The position numbers and the translations under genes were made by a program. From contig CAKSEY010000005.1 of the NCBI GenBank assembly GCA_934448295.1, positions 62,001-126,000 on the forward strand: 64,000 nucleotides of DNA, given 5' to 3'. The notes beneath the pieces are model-generated. The model was not told where the DNA came from, searched no databases, and was given only the letters and a program-made list of their open reading frames with translations. This DNA is from an uncultured Oscillospiraceae bacterium (GTDB taxonomy: Bacteria > Bacillota > Clostridia > Oscillospirales > Ruminococcaceae). Positions within the stretch are counted from its first letter, which is position 1, and the number at the start of each line of letters is the position of its first letter. Positions 40,010 to 47,746 of this stretch are shown here, one piece after another.

Positions 40010-41209
40010 TTACATGAGCGACTTGATGTATTCTGTGAGGTCGGCTGCCGCTATGTCGTGGGTCTTGGCGGTGGGGTGCCAGTCGGCTGCATAGCCGTTG
40101 GTGTTGCCGTCCTGTACCTTGAACCGGAATGTGGAGATGTTGGCGTCGCCAGTCTCCTCGGTGTATTTCTCAGCGGCTTTCTTTACGCCGACCATCAGGT
40201 CAGCGCCCATTACTCCCAGGGAGCAGATGATGTGCGCTTTCGGGTTGTTCTCGCGCACTACCTTGAGGAACTCAGCGTATGCGTCAACATACTCCAGCAC
40301 CTTCTCCTTGTCGTTCTTGGTGTAGCTTGCGTCGTTCGTGCCGAGGTTTATTACCACGAAATCCGGCTGGAATTTGCTGAAATCCCAGTCGAGGTCGGAA
40401 ACGTTGAACGTGCCGTTGTAGTTCCCCCAGCTCTTAGCGAACTTGGTGTAAACCGGCGGGACCTGCTGCGCCGTTACCTTCTTGCCGTCGTTGGTGTAGC
40501 CGGAAATTATTCCGTTGCCGCTGTACGAAACAAGGCTGTAATCAGCGTCCAAAGCCTGCGCGGTCTTGTATGCGTATGCCTTGGTGGCGTCCTCGGTGGA
40601 GCACTTGAAGTGGTGGTCGCGATCCTCGTCGTCAACGCCGTAGCCGCAGGTTATGGAGTCGCCGATAAACTCTATCTTGAGCTTCTTTTCGGCGGTGGGG
40701 GTAAGACCTCCAACGGAAGTGACCGCAATGTTCTTGATACCCATGGTGGATTCCTGCGCCTCGGAGAGCTTCAGCAGCTTGACGGTGGTTTCTGTCGGCT
40801 CGTCCGCTGAGAATACCGTGACTGTCTTTTCGGGAGCGTCCACCAGCTCGTCCATGGTCTGCTCGCCGTTTATGTAGACTGCGTACCTCGGCTGCTTCTC
40901 AGCGTTTGAGGTCATGTTGTCGCCCACCAGCGTGAACGCCGCGCTCGTTCCGGTGAACGTGAACTCCACGCCGCTTGCGGAAAGCGCCAGCCAGCGGATA
41001 CCCTCCGCTTCGCCGGTTCTGCCGATAAGCTTGACGTTCTGCTCGTCTGCGGGGAAGTTCTTCTCTGTAAGCTCCATATTGTCCTCCGATGTGTTGGTCG
41101 TTTCAGAAGTTCCCGCGCCGGGAGCGTCAGGCTTCTGCGTATTTGCACAGCCGGTAAATGTCACCACAATAGCAGTGAGCAGGCTGATCAATGTATTGGA
41201 TAAATTCAT
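40010..41209 (-). CDS. SGNH/GDSL esterase lipoprotein, CE2-like
   Basis: A 399-residue secreted esterase. Lipoprotein signal MNLSNTLISLLTAIVVTFTGC (Cys21). A beta-sandwich region (about 50-165) precedes the SGNH domain: Ser185 in IEFIGDSITCGYG, Asn in INLGTNDASY, and the catalytic Asp/His in ADWHPTAKTH. Jelly-roll plus SGNH is the layout of carbohydrate esterase family 2, which removes acetyl groups from xylan and related plant polysaccharides. This fits the GH127/GH3 genes a few kb away. The start follows AGGAGA. Single gene, on the same strand as rplA but separated by a terminator. Confidence 0.87.
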   Translation of the reverse strand: MNLSNTLISLLTAIVVTFTGCANTQKPDAPGAGTSETTNTSEDNMELTEKNFPADEQNVKLIGRTGEAEGIRWLALSASGVEFTFTGTSAAFTLVGDNMTSNAEKQPRYAVYINGEQTMDELVDAPEKTVTVFSADEPTETTVKLLKLSEAQESTMGIKNIAVTSVGGLTPTAEKKLKIEFIGDSITCGYGVDDEDRDHHFKCSTEDATKAYAYKTAQALDADYSLVSYSGNGIISGYTNDGKKVTAQQVPPVYTKFAKSWGNYNGTFNVSDLDWDFSKFQPDFVVINLGTNDASYTKNDKEKVLEYVDAYAEFLKVVRENNPKAHIICSLGVMGADLMVGVKKAAEKYTEETGDANISTFRFKVQDGNTNGYAADWHPTAKTHDIAAADLTEYIKSLM

Positions 41210-41232
41210 CTTGATTTCTCCTGATAAACGAA

Positions 41233-41272
41233 AGGCCGTCCGGCGCGGCACTGTGCCGAGGGGACGGTCTTG
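41233..41272 (-). terminator. Likely terminator after rplA
   Basis: On the minus strand GACCGTCC ... GGACGGCC with internal GGCAC/GTGCC pairing, then TTTCGTTT. The usual rplJ-rplL genes do not follow rplA here. Confidence 0.7.
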
Positions 41273-41292
41273 ATTGTCTGTTAAGCGGTCAA

Positions 41293-41985
41293 TTAAACAC
41301 CGAACTTGATGGTGCTTACCTTAACGCCAGGGCCCATTGTGGAAGAAACTGTGCAGCTCTTGATATACTGACCCTTTGCAGCAGCCGGCTTTGCCTTAGC
41401 AACTGCGTCCATGAGTGCGTTGAAGTTCTGCTCGAGCTTCTCTGCGCCGAAGGAAGCCTTGCCGATCGGGCAGTGAATGATGTTTGCCTTGTCGAGACGA
41501 TACTCGATCTTACCAGCCTTAGCGTCCTGAACAGCCTTAGCTACATCAGGGGTAACTGTGCCAGCCTTGGGGTTAGGCATAAGGCCTCTCGGACCGAGGA
41601 CCTTACCGAGTCTACCAACAACGCCCATCATGTCGGGTGTTGCGATAACTACCTCAAAGTCCATCCAGCCGCCGTTGATCTTAGCAACGGTGTCGTTGTC
41701 TGCGATGTAATCTGCGCCAGCGTCCTTGGCAGCCTGCTCCTTGTCAGCCTTGCAGAATACCAGGGTTCTTACCTTCTTACCGGTACCGTTCGGGAGAACT
41801 ACGGCGCCTCTTACCTGCTGGTCAGCGTGACGGGAGTCAACGCCCAGACGAACGTGAAGCTCAACGGTCTCATCGAACTTAGCCTTAGCGGTCTTGCATA
41901 CTAAATCGAAAGCCTCGCCGGACTCGTAAACCTTAGCGGACTCAACGAGCTTGGTGCTTTCTACATACTTCTTTCCGTGTTTCAT
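41293..41985 (-). CDS. rplA: Ribosomal protein L1
   Basis: A 230-residue 50S protein of the L1 stalk, also a translational repressor of its own operon in many bacteria. MKHGKKYVESTKLVE start after AAGGAGG; family motifs NGTGKKVRTLVF, GRLGKVLGPRGLMPNPKAGTVTPDVA and STMGPGVKVST are intact. It lies 78 bases after rplK on the same strand. Confidence 0.98.
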   Translation of the reverse strand: MKHGKKYVESTKLVESAKVYESGEAFDLVCKTAKAKFDETVELHVRLGVDSRHADQQVRGAVVLPNGTGKKVRTLVFCKADKEQAAKDAGADYIADNDTVAKINGGWMDFEVVIATPDMMGVVGRLGKVLGPRGLMPNPKAGTVTPDVAKAVQDAKAGKIEYRLDKANIIHCPIGKASFGAEKLEQNFNALMDAVAKAKPAAAKGQYIKSCTVSSTMGPGVKVSTIKFGV

Positions 41986-42063
41986 TAAAAAATCCTCCTT
42001 GTGGTCAAGCGGAATTGATCCTCCCACTGAACTGAATTGTTAAATAGTGATGTGACGGGGTTA

Positions 42064-42489
42064 TCAGTCAACGACCTCAACGCCCATGGAACGTGCAGTA
42101 CCAGCGATCATAGACATAGCTGTGTCGATGTTTGCCGCATTCAGGTCAGGCATCTTGGTCTCAGCGATCTCCTTTACCTGAGCCTTGGTGATCTTTGCAA
42201 CCTTGGTCTTGTTAGGAACGCCGGAACCGCTCTCGATCTTGCAAGCCTTCTTGATGAGTACGCTTGCGGGAGGGGTCTTTGTAATGAATGAGAAGCTCTT
42301 GTCAGCGTAAACTGTGATAACTACCGGGATTATGAGACCAGCCTTATCCTTTGTACGCTCGTTGAACTCCTTGGTGAATGCCATGATATTAACGCCGTGC
42401 TGACCCAGAGCAGGACCAACAGGGGGCGCAGGTGTAGCCTTACCGGCCGGGATCTGTAACTTAATAAATCCTGTTACCTTCTGTGCCAT
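42064..42489 (-). CDS. rplK: Ribosomal protein L11
   Basis: A 141-residue 50S protein of the GTPase-associated centre. KLQIPAGKATPAPPVGPALGQHGVNIMAFTKEFNERTKD is the N-terminal signature. It follows nusG by 50 bases on the same strand, with TGGAGG as ribosome site. Confidence 0.98.
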   Translation of the reverse strand: MAQKVTGFIKLQIPAGKATPAPPVGPALGQHGVNIMAFTKEFNERTKDKAGLIIPVVITVYADKSFSFITKTPPASVLIKKACKIESGSGVPNKTKVAKITKAQVKEIAETKMPDLNAANIDTAMSMIAGTARSMGVEVVD

Positions 42490-42539
42490 GATTTTTATTC
42501 CTCCATAAAAAACTTGAAGTGTGTTTTGCGCTTAACGCG

Positions 42540-43064
42540 TCAGATCTTAGCGATAGCTGAAAGCTCAAGCGTCGCGGGGGTGGATCTTCCGAACATGGAA
42601 ACATCAACGTCTGCGGTCATGCGCTCAACGTCGACGCTCTTGACCACGCCCTCGAAGCCCTCGAGCGGGCCGGACTTGATGCTGACTCTGTCGCCGGGAT
42701 CGAAGGAAACCGTGGTCTCCTTCGTGGTGATTCCGAGGTTCTTCACCTCGTCTTCGCTCAGTGGAGTAGGCTGGGATCCGGGGCCAACGAAGCCTGTAAC
42801 GCCCCTTGTGTTGCGGCAGATGTACCATGACTCGTTAGTAACGATCATCTTCACGAACACATAGCCCGGGAACAGCTTTTCCTCGACCTGCACCTGCTCG
42901 CCGTTTTCCTTCGTCCTGGTCTGTGTTTCGACCGGGAGGAACACGTCCTCGATGAGATTCTGGAGATTTCTGTTCTCAACGACCTTCTTTATGTCGCTGG
43001 CGACCTTGTTCTCGTACCCTGAATATGTGTGGAGAATGTACCACTTTGCCTCTGTGTCAGCCAT
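42540..43064 (-). CDS. nusG: Transcription termination/antitermination factor NusG
   Basis: A 174-residue protein with the NGN domain (KWYILHTYSGYENKVASDI ... LFPGYVFVKM ... NTRGVTGFVG) and a C-terminal KOW domain (FDPGDRVSIKSGPLEGFEGVV). It modulates RNA polymerase elongation and couples it to ribosomes. It sits between secE and rplK, the standard order. Confidence 0.97.
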   Translation of the reverse strand: MADTEAKWYILHTYSGYENKVASDIKKVVENRNLQNLIEDVFLPVETQTRTKENGEQVQVEEKLFPGYVFVKMIVTNESWYICRNTRGVTGFVGPGSQPTPLSEDEVKNLGITTKETTVSFDPGDRVSIKSGPLEGFEGVVKSVDVERMTADVDVSMFGRSTPATLELSAIAKI

Positions 43065-43083
43065 ATTTACCCCCTTGAACCTG

Positions 43084-43395
43084 TCAGCCCAGTATCAGCC
43101 TGTTAATGAACGCGAAGAGAGAATCAATGCCGAATACGAACAGTCCAGCCGCGAGGCAGACAACGATAACAACGATGGTGTTGTTCGTGGTGCTCTTGGG
43201 GGTGGGCCATACGACCTTCTTGAACTCGGACTTTGCGTCCTTGAAAAACTTGACGAACTTGTTGGGCTTCTTAGCGGACGAAGCCTTTTTTGACTTGTCC
43301 TTATCCTTTGACTTTCTGGAGTCTGCGCTTTCTTTCACATCGGAAATATCGGGAGTTTCTTTGCCAACGCTCTTTTTTTCGATATCGTTTGCCAT
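43084..43395 (-). CDS. secE: Preprotein translocase subunit SecE
   Basis: A 103-residue protein: Lys/Ser-rich charged N-terminal half (1-40), then the SecE core FFKDAKSEFKKVVWPTPKSTTNNT and one membrane span (about 74-96). Part of SecYEG. It lies between rpmG and nusG. Confidence 0.96.
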   Translation of the reverse strand: MANDIEKKSVGKETPDISDVKESADSRKSKDKDKSKKASSAKKPNKFVKFFKDAKSEFKKVVWPTPKSTTNNTIVVIVVCLAAGLFVFGIDSLFAFINRLILG

Positions 43396-43409
43396 GTTAC
43401 TCCTCCTGA

Positions 43410-43559
43410 TTACTTAGTTTCCTTGTGAAGAGTATGCTTTTTGCAGAAGCGGCAGTACTTGTTCATCTCAAGTCTGTCAGGATCATTCTTCTTGTTCTTC
43501 ATGGTGTTGTAGTTGCGCTGCTTGCATTCTGTACACGCCAGTGTAATTTTAACTCTCAC
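43410..43559 (-). CDS. rpmG: Ribosomal protein L33
   Basis: A 49-residue protein translated from a GTG (start MRVKITLACTECKQRNYNTM, end YCRFCKKHTLHKETK). Cys pairs CTEC and CRFC show the zinc-binding form. The ribosome site TAGGAGG is 6 bases before the GTG. It is too short for most ORF cut-offs. It heads the rpmG-secE-nusG-rplK-rplA group. No tRNA-Trp gene is found between rpmG and secE. Confidence 0.97.
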   Translation of the reverse strand: MRVKITLACTECKQRNYNTMKNKKNDPDRLEMNKYCRFCKKHTLHKETK

Positions 43560-43571
43560 TTTCGGCACCTC

Positions 43572-43595
43572 CTATTTTCTTGCCTTTTCAGGCAT
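43572..43595 (-). other. Possible 7-residue leader peptide before rpmG
   Basis: ATG after GGGAGGCAATA encodes MPEKARK and stops at the TAG that forms part of the rpmG ribosome site (TAGGAGG). If translated, ribosomes would stop exactly at the rpmG initiation region. This is a sequence observation with no family support. Confidence 0.35.
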
Positions 43596-43699
43596 TATTG
43601 CCTCCCTCGGCCGCGGAATTGCGGTTTTAAACGCGGGAACATTCATTCATGCCGCTTAAAAACGGGCACAAAAAAATAGACCCCATTCGAGGTAACAAT

Positions 43700-43728
43700 A
43701 TTATATCACAAATACCCCGGCTTGTCAA
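43700..43728 (-). promoter_or_regulatory. Promoter of rpmG-secE-nusG-rplKA
   Basis: Minus strand TTGACA (43728-43723), 17-base spacer, TATAAT (43705-43700). The leader to rpmG is about 130 bases. Confidence 0.88.
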
Positions 43729-43755
43729 GCATTTTTTTTATAATTTTCCTCGATG

Positions 43756-43784
43756 TTGACAAAAAAACGCTTTTGTAGTACAAT
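43756..43784 (+). promoter_or_regulatory. Promoter of ispF
   Basis: TTGACA (43756-43761), 17-base spacer, TACAAT (43779-43784); divergent from the rpmG promoter. The leader (43792-43864) holds a GGCGCCGGCGGCG stretch. Confidence 0.82.
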
Positions 43785-43864
43785 AATAACGCTGTGAGAG
43801 CCGCCACGGCTGTAATTTAAAGGCGCCGGCGGCGTTATATCTACGATATTTGCGGGGTAACTTT

Positions 43865-44338
43865 ATGATTAGAATAGGCACAGGCTACGACGTTCACCGC
43901 CTGGTTCCGGAAAGAAAGCTGATTTTATGCGGGGTCGAGATCCCCTCGGAGCTGGGGCTTCTCGGCCACTCGGACGCGGACGTCGCCGTACACGCGCTGA
44001 TGGACGCGATACTCGGGGCGCTGGCGCTCGGGGACATCGGGAAGCTGTTTCCCGACAGCGACCCGCAATACAAGGGCGCTGACAGCATGAAGCTGCTGGC
44101 TCACGTCATCTTCCTGATGGAAGAGCGCAGATTCGCCCTCGGGAACCTCGACCTCACGATAATCGCGGAGCGACCGAAGCTCGCGAAGCATATCCCCGAC
44201 ATGCGGGAAAGCCTTGCGGCGGCTTTCGGCTGCGATATTTCGCAGGTCAGCGTGAAGGCCACCACCGAAGAAGGACTTGGGCTCGCCGGTGCCGGGATAG
44301 GCGCCCAGGCGGCGGTGCTGCTTGTTTCCGCAGAATGA
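43865..44338 (+). CDS. ispF: 2-C-methyl-D-erythritol 2,4-cyclodiphosphate synthase
   Basis: Fifth step of the MEP isoprenoid pathway. In 157 residues: metal ligands Asp and His in IGTGYDVHRL and His in LLGHSDADVAVHALMDAILGAL; KATTEEGLGLAGAGIGAQA near the end. The start MIRIGTGYD is standard for the family; a TTG five codons upstream is unlikely. The partner ispD is not adjacent. Confidence 0.97.
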   Translation: MIRIGTGYDVHRLVPERKLILCGVEIPSELGLLGHSDADVAVHALMDAILGALALGDIGKLFPDSDPQYKGADSMKLLAHVIFLMEERRFALGNLDLTIIAERPKLAKHIPDMRESLAAAFGCDISQVSVKATTEEGLGLAGAGIGAQAAVLLVSAE

Positions 44339-44356
44339 TCGACGAAAGGCAGACAA

Positions 44357-45334
44357 ATGACCGAGATAACCGTATCTAAAAACGACGCCGGGCAGCGCGC
44401 CGACCGATTTCTCACAAAGGCGTACCCTAATCTGTCGCTTCCTCTGATATGCAAGCTCATGCGGAAAAAGCGCATAAAACTTAACGGAGCCCGCACCGAG
44501 CCCAACACGAAGCTCTGCGAGGGAGACGTGTTCCGGTTCTACCTCAGCGACGAGCTGCTCGACACCGGCGGCAGGACAAAGGCGGCGGATTTCCGCAGCG
44601 TACCGCCGGAGCTCAACATTATATATGAGGACGAAAATATCCTGCTGTGCGACAAGCCCGTGGGAATGGTCGTCCACGAGGATAACGACAACACCTCCGA
44701 CACGCTGATAAACCGTATCAAATGCTATCTCTGGAAGAACGGGGAGTACGACCCGGAAAACGAGCAGAGCTTCGTCCCGGCGCTGTGCAACCGAATCGAC
44801 CGCAACACCGGTGGGATCGTCATCGCCGCCAAAAACGCGGAATCCCTGCGGGTGCTCAACCAGAAGATACGCGACCGCGAGCTTGTCAAGCTGTACCTCT
44901 GTCTGGTTCAGGGGATCCTGCCGAAAAAGCAGGACACCATGACGGCTTATCTTGAGAAGCTCCCGGACGAAAACCGCGTTATCGTCTCCGACCGGAAAAC
45001 TCCGTCAAACCGCACCATAATGACGAAATACCGCGTTCTGGAGGAATCCTCCGGGCAGAGCCTTGTGGAAGTTGACCTGCTCACCGGGCGCACCCATCAG
45101 ATACGCGCGCACTTCGCGCACATAGGTCACCCGCTGCTCGGGGACGGAAAATACGGGAACAATAAAATCAACAGGGAAGCCGGATTCGACGGGCAGGCGC
45201 TGTATTCCTACAAGCTGACCTTTGGATTCACGACCCCGGCGGGCTGCCTGGAGTACCTCAACCACCGGGAATTTTCGGTGAGATCGCCTGAAAATATATG
45301 GTTCGTGAAGAAATTTCACGGACGTTCGGAATAG
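44357..45334 (+). CDS. RluA-family RNA pseudouridine synthase
   Basis: A 325-residue enzyme with an N-terminal S4 RNA-binding domain (about 12-70) and a RluA-type catalytic domain. The catalytic Asp is in CNRIDRNTGGIV (family HRLDxxTSG), and LLTGRTHQIRAHFAHIGHPLLGDGKYG is diagnostic. Which RNA position it modifies (rRNA as in RluC/RluD, or tRNA) is not clear. It begins 18 bases after ispF, so it is in the same transcript. Confidence 0.93.
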   Translation: MTEITVSKNDAGQRADRFLTKAYPNLSLPLICKLMRKKRIKLNGARTEPNTKLCEGDVFRFYLSDELLDTGGRTKAADFRSVPPELNIIYEDENILLCDKPVGMVVHEDNDNTSDTLINRIKCYLWKNGEYDPENEQSFVPALCNRIDRNTGGIVIAAKNAESLRVLNQKIRDRELVKLYLCLVQGILPKKQDTMTAYLEKLPDENRVIVSDRKTPSNRTIMTKYRVLEESSGQSLVEVDLLTGRTHQIRAHFAHIGHPLLGDGKYGNNKINREAGFDGQALYSYKLTFGFTTPAGCLEYLNHREFSVRSPENIWFVKKFHGRSE

Positions 45335-45408
45335 TTTTGTTGGGCAATTTGCACAAAAAATCCTCGTGAATTTTTAAAAAATCCTGTCATTAATTTTCCG
45401 CAAACATC

Positions 45409-45437
45409 TTGATAAAATCGCGGATTTTTTGTATAAT
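45409..45437 (+). promoter_or_regulatory. Promoter of gap
   Basis: TTGATA (45409-45414), 17-base spacer, TATAAT (45432-45437), about 80 bases before gap. Confidence 0.82.
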
Positions 45438-45519
45438 GTATATGTAATGATATGCACTTGTGGTGTATCAGACATGCTTCGGTCACGGAGCAAATAAAAT
45501 TCTCAGGAGGAATATTCCA

Positions 45520-46560
45520 ATGGCAGATGTTAAAGTTGCAATTAACGGCTTCGGCCGTATCGGACGCCTTGCGTTCAGACAGATGTTCGGTGCTAAGGGC
45601 TACGATGTAGTAGCTATCAACGACCTGACCAAGCCCTCTATGCTTGCTCAGCTCCTCAAGTACGATACCGCTCAGGGCGGCTACTGCGGCAAGATCGGTG
45701 AGAATCTTCACACCGTTACCGCTGACGATGAGAAGGGCACCATCACTGTTGACGGCAAGACCCTGACCATCTACGCTGAGAAGGACGCTAAGGATCTTCC
45801 TTGGGGCAAGATCGGCGTTGACGTTGTTCTCGAGTGCACAGGCTTCTACTGCTCCAAGGAGAAGTCCCAGGCTCACATCGACGCAGGCGCTAAGAAGGTT
45901 GTTATCTCTGCTCCCGCAGGCAGCGACCTCAAGACCATCGTTTACTCCGTAAACGAGAAGACCCTGACTGCTGACGATGCTATCATCTCCGCTGCATCCT
46001 GCACAACAAACTGCCTCGCTCCCATGGCTAAGGCTCTTAACGATTATGCTCCTATCCAGTCCGGTATCATGAGCACTATCCACGCTTACACCGGCGACCA
46101 GATGATCCTCGATGGTCCTCACAGAAAGGGCGACCTGAGAAGAGCAAGAGCTGGCGCAGCTAACATCGTTCCGAACTCCACAGGCGCTGCTAAGGCTATC
46201 GGTCTTGTTATCCCTGAGCTGAACGGCAAGCTGATCGGTTCTGCACAGCGTGTTCCTGTTCCCACAGGTTCCACCACTATCCTCACCGCAGTTGTTAAGA
46301 AGGCTGACGTTACCAAGGAAGGCATCAACGCTGCTATGAAGGCTGCTGCTTCCGAGTCCTTCGGCTACAACGAGGATCAGATCGTTTCTTCCGATGTTAT
46401 CGGCATGAGATTCGGTTCTCTCTTCGACGCTACACAGACAATGGTAGCTAAGATCGCTGACGACCTCTATGAGGTACAGGTTGTTTCCTGGTACGACAAC
46501 GAGAACTCCTACACATCTCAGATGGTAAGAACAATCAAGTACTTCGCAGAGCTCAAGTAA
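45520..46560 (+). CDS. gap: Glyceraldehyde-3-phosphate dehydrogenase
   Basis: Glycolytic, NAD-type enzyme of 346 residues. NAD site INGFGRIGRLAFR, catalytic Cys161 in SAASCTTNCLAPM, and the Ser loop STGAAKAIG and SWYDNENSYTSQM. AINDLT at residues 32-37 suits NAD over NADP. Codon use is strikingly biased (GCT, GTT, AAG, GGC) compared with its neighbours, as expected for a very highly expressed gene. The start follows CAGGAGGAATATTCCA. Single gene with its own promoter and terminator. Confidence 0.98.
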   Translation: MADVKVAINGFGRIGRLAFRQMFGAKGYDVVAINDLTKPSMLAQLLKYDTAQGGYCGKIGENLHTVTADDEKGTITVDGKTLTIYAEKDAKDLPWGKIGVDVVLECTGFYCSKEKSQAHIDAGAKKVVISAPAGSDLKTIVYSVNEKTLTADDAIISAASCTTNCLAPMAKALNDYAPIQSGIMSTIHAYTGDQMILDGPHRKGDLRRARAGAANIVPNSTGAAKAIGLVIPELNGKLIGSAQRVPVPTGSTTILTAVVKKADVTKEGINAAMKAAASESFGYNEDQIVSSDVIGMRFGSLFDATQTMVAKIADDLYEVQVVSWYDNENSYTSQMVRTIKYFAELK

Positions 46561-46580
46561 TTGTAACTCACAAGGTACAG

Positions 46581-46609
46581 AATGCCCCCGGTTTTCGGGG
46601 GCATTTTTA
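46581..46609 (+). terminator. Terminator of gap
   Basis: ATGCCCCCG, GTTTT, CGGGGGCAT followed by TTTTAT. Confidence 0.95.
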
Positions 46610-46628
46610 TATAGAAAAGAGATAATTT

Positions 46629-46886
46629 ATGTGCAATAGCTGCAAGCAGCTCCATTTTTACGACAGATTCCGCTCGGCGCTGCAATATTCCCATGAGATA
46701 AGCAAAATACGCGGTCTGGTGAGACTTGGAGACATGACGGTGCTTTCCGCCACCGCTCCGCTGGAGCAGATGACCGGCGAGCCGCGCGGTTATTTCCGCC
46801 ATGAGGTTCAGTGCGCCATCTGCGGTCAGAAGTTCGTGATATGGCTAGACACATCAGACGGCAGCGGCGGGCTGAAAGCGCTGTGA
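46629..46886 (+). CDS. Small hypothetical protein with two CxxC motifs
   Basis: An 85-residue protein not assigned to a family. It begins MCNSCKQLHFYDRF, with CNSC at residues 2-5 and CAIC near 62-65 (EVQCAICGQKFVIWLDT), so it may fold around a zinc ion. Weak ribosome site AAGAGATAATTT. It lies between the gap terminator and the AraC gene, 43 bases before the latter on the same strand, and could share its transcript. Coding potential is supported by base composition and by the neat CxxC pairs. Confidence 0.65.
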   Translation: MCNSCKQLHFYDRFRSALQYSHEISKIRGLVRLGDMTVLSATAPLEQMTGEPRGYFRHEVQCAICGQKFVIWLDTSDGSGGLKAL

Positions 46887-46929
46887 AGCTCCAGCAAATC
46901 ACCCGCAAAATCCGAAAACTGGAGGTACT

Positions 46930-47745
46930 ATGATTTTCTGTTCTGAACATCTCCCCCGGCTGAGATTCTACAACGGCGGGAACCTTACAAACTGCGGAGG
47001 ATTCGTGCACCAGCGCCGCACTATGGAGTGCTATGTGCTGCTTTATGTGCTCTCCGGCTGCCTGAATATCTCCGTTGGAGGGAGTGAGCACAGCGTGCAG
47101 GGCGGCGAATGGATACTGATGAAGCCCGGCGCGGAGCACGCCGGGACGCTCCCGTCCGAAGGCGAGCTTTCATACCTGTGGGCGCATTTTTCCGCTGACT
47201 CTCCCCTCGCAGAATTGGAGGAACCTCCCGAAAGCTTCTCGCTGATTTTACAGGAGCACGGCGCCGCAGCTTCCCAGCGGGTGAGCCTGCTTTTCCGGCA
47301 GCTTGTGGACTGCTCCCGCCGGGAAATTTACACCCCCCGCATGGCGGAGTGCGCGCTTGAAATGCTGCTCACCGAAATGACCCAGGAATACCTTGACGCT
47401 CAGCGGGGGCACAGCTCCCTGCCGCCGCTCATCGCCGACATAAACGAATGGATACTCGTCAACTGCCACCGTCAGCTCTCGGTGAAAATGATAGCCGAGG
47501 AATTCCACTACAACCCGGAGTACCTCTCCGCGCTGTACAAAAAAGAAACCGGGCAGACGCTCACGGCGAGCGTGAACAGAGCCCGGATAGATATTTCGAA
47601 AAAACTGCTCTCGGACAGCAGCGTGAGCATAAAGGAAGCCGCATTCTCCTGCGGTTTCACGGACGAAAAGTACTATATGCGCATTTTCCGCCGCACAGAG
47701 GGAATGACCCCCATGCAGTACCGCGCCGCTCTGGGGGTCAGATAA
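46930..47745 (+). CDS. AraC family transcriptional regulator
   Basis: A 271-residue regulator: N-terminal cupin-type sensing domain (about 15-110, with GCLNISVGG and PGAEHAG), and a C-terminal double helix-turn-helix (about 170-268) ending in the signature ISKKLLSDSSVSIKEAAFSCGF, EKYYMRIFRRTEGMTPMQYR. It is convergent with the GH127 gene, the stops being 1 base apart. The likely target is the GH127-GH3 operon, responding to an arabinose- or xylose-containing sugar; this is inferred from position. Confidence 0.92.
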   Translation: MIFCSEHLPRLRFYNGGNLTNCGGFVHQRRTMECYVLLYVLSGCLNISVGGSEHSVQGGEWILMKPGAEHAGTLPSEGELSYLWAHFSADSPLAELEEPPESFSLILQEHGAAASQRVSLLFRQLVDCSRREIYTPRMAECALEMLLTEMTQEYLDAQRGHSSLPPLIADINEWILVNCHRQLSVKMIAEEFHYNPEYLSALYKKETGQTLTASVNRARIDISKKLLSDSSVSIKEAAFSCGFTDEKYYMRIFRRTEGMTPMQYRAALGVR

Positions 47746-47746
47746 A

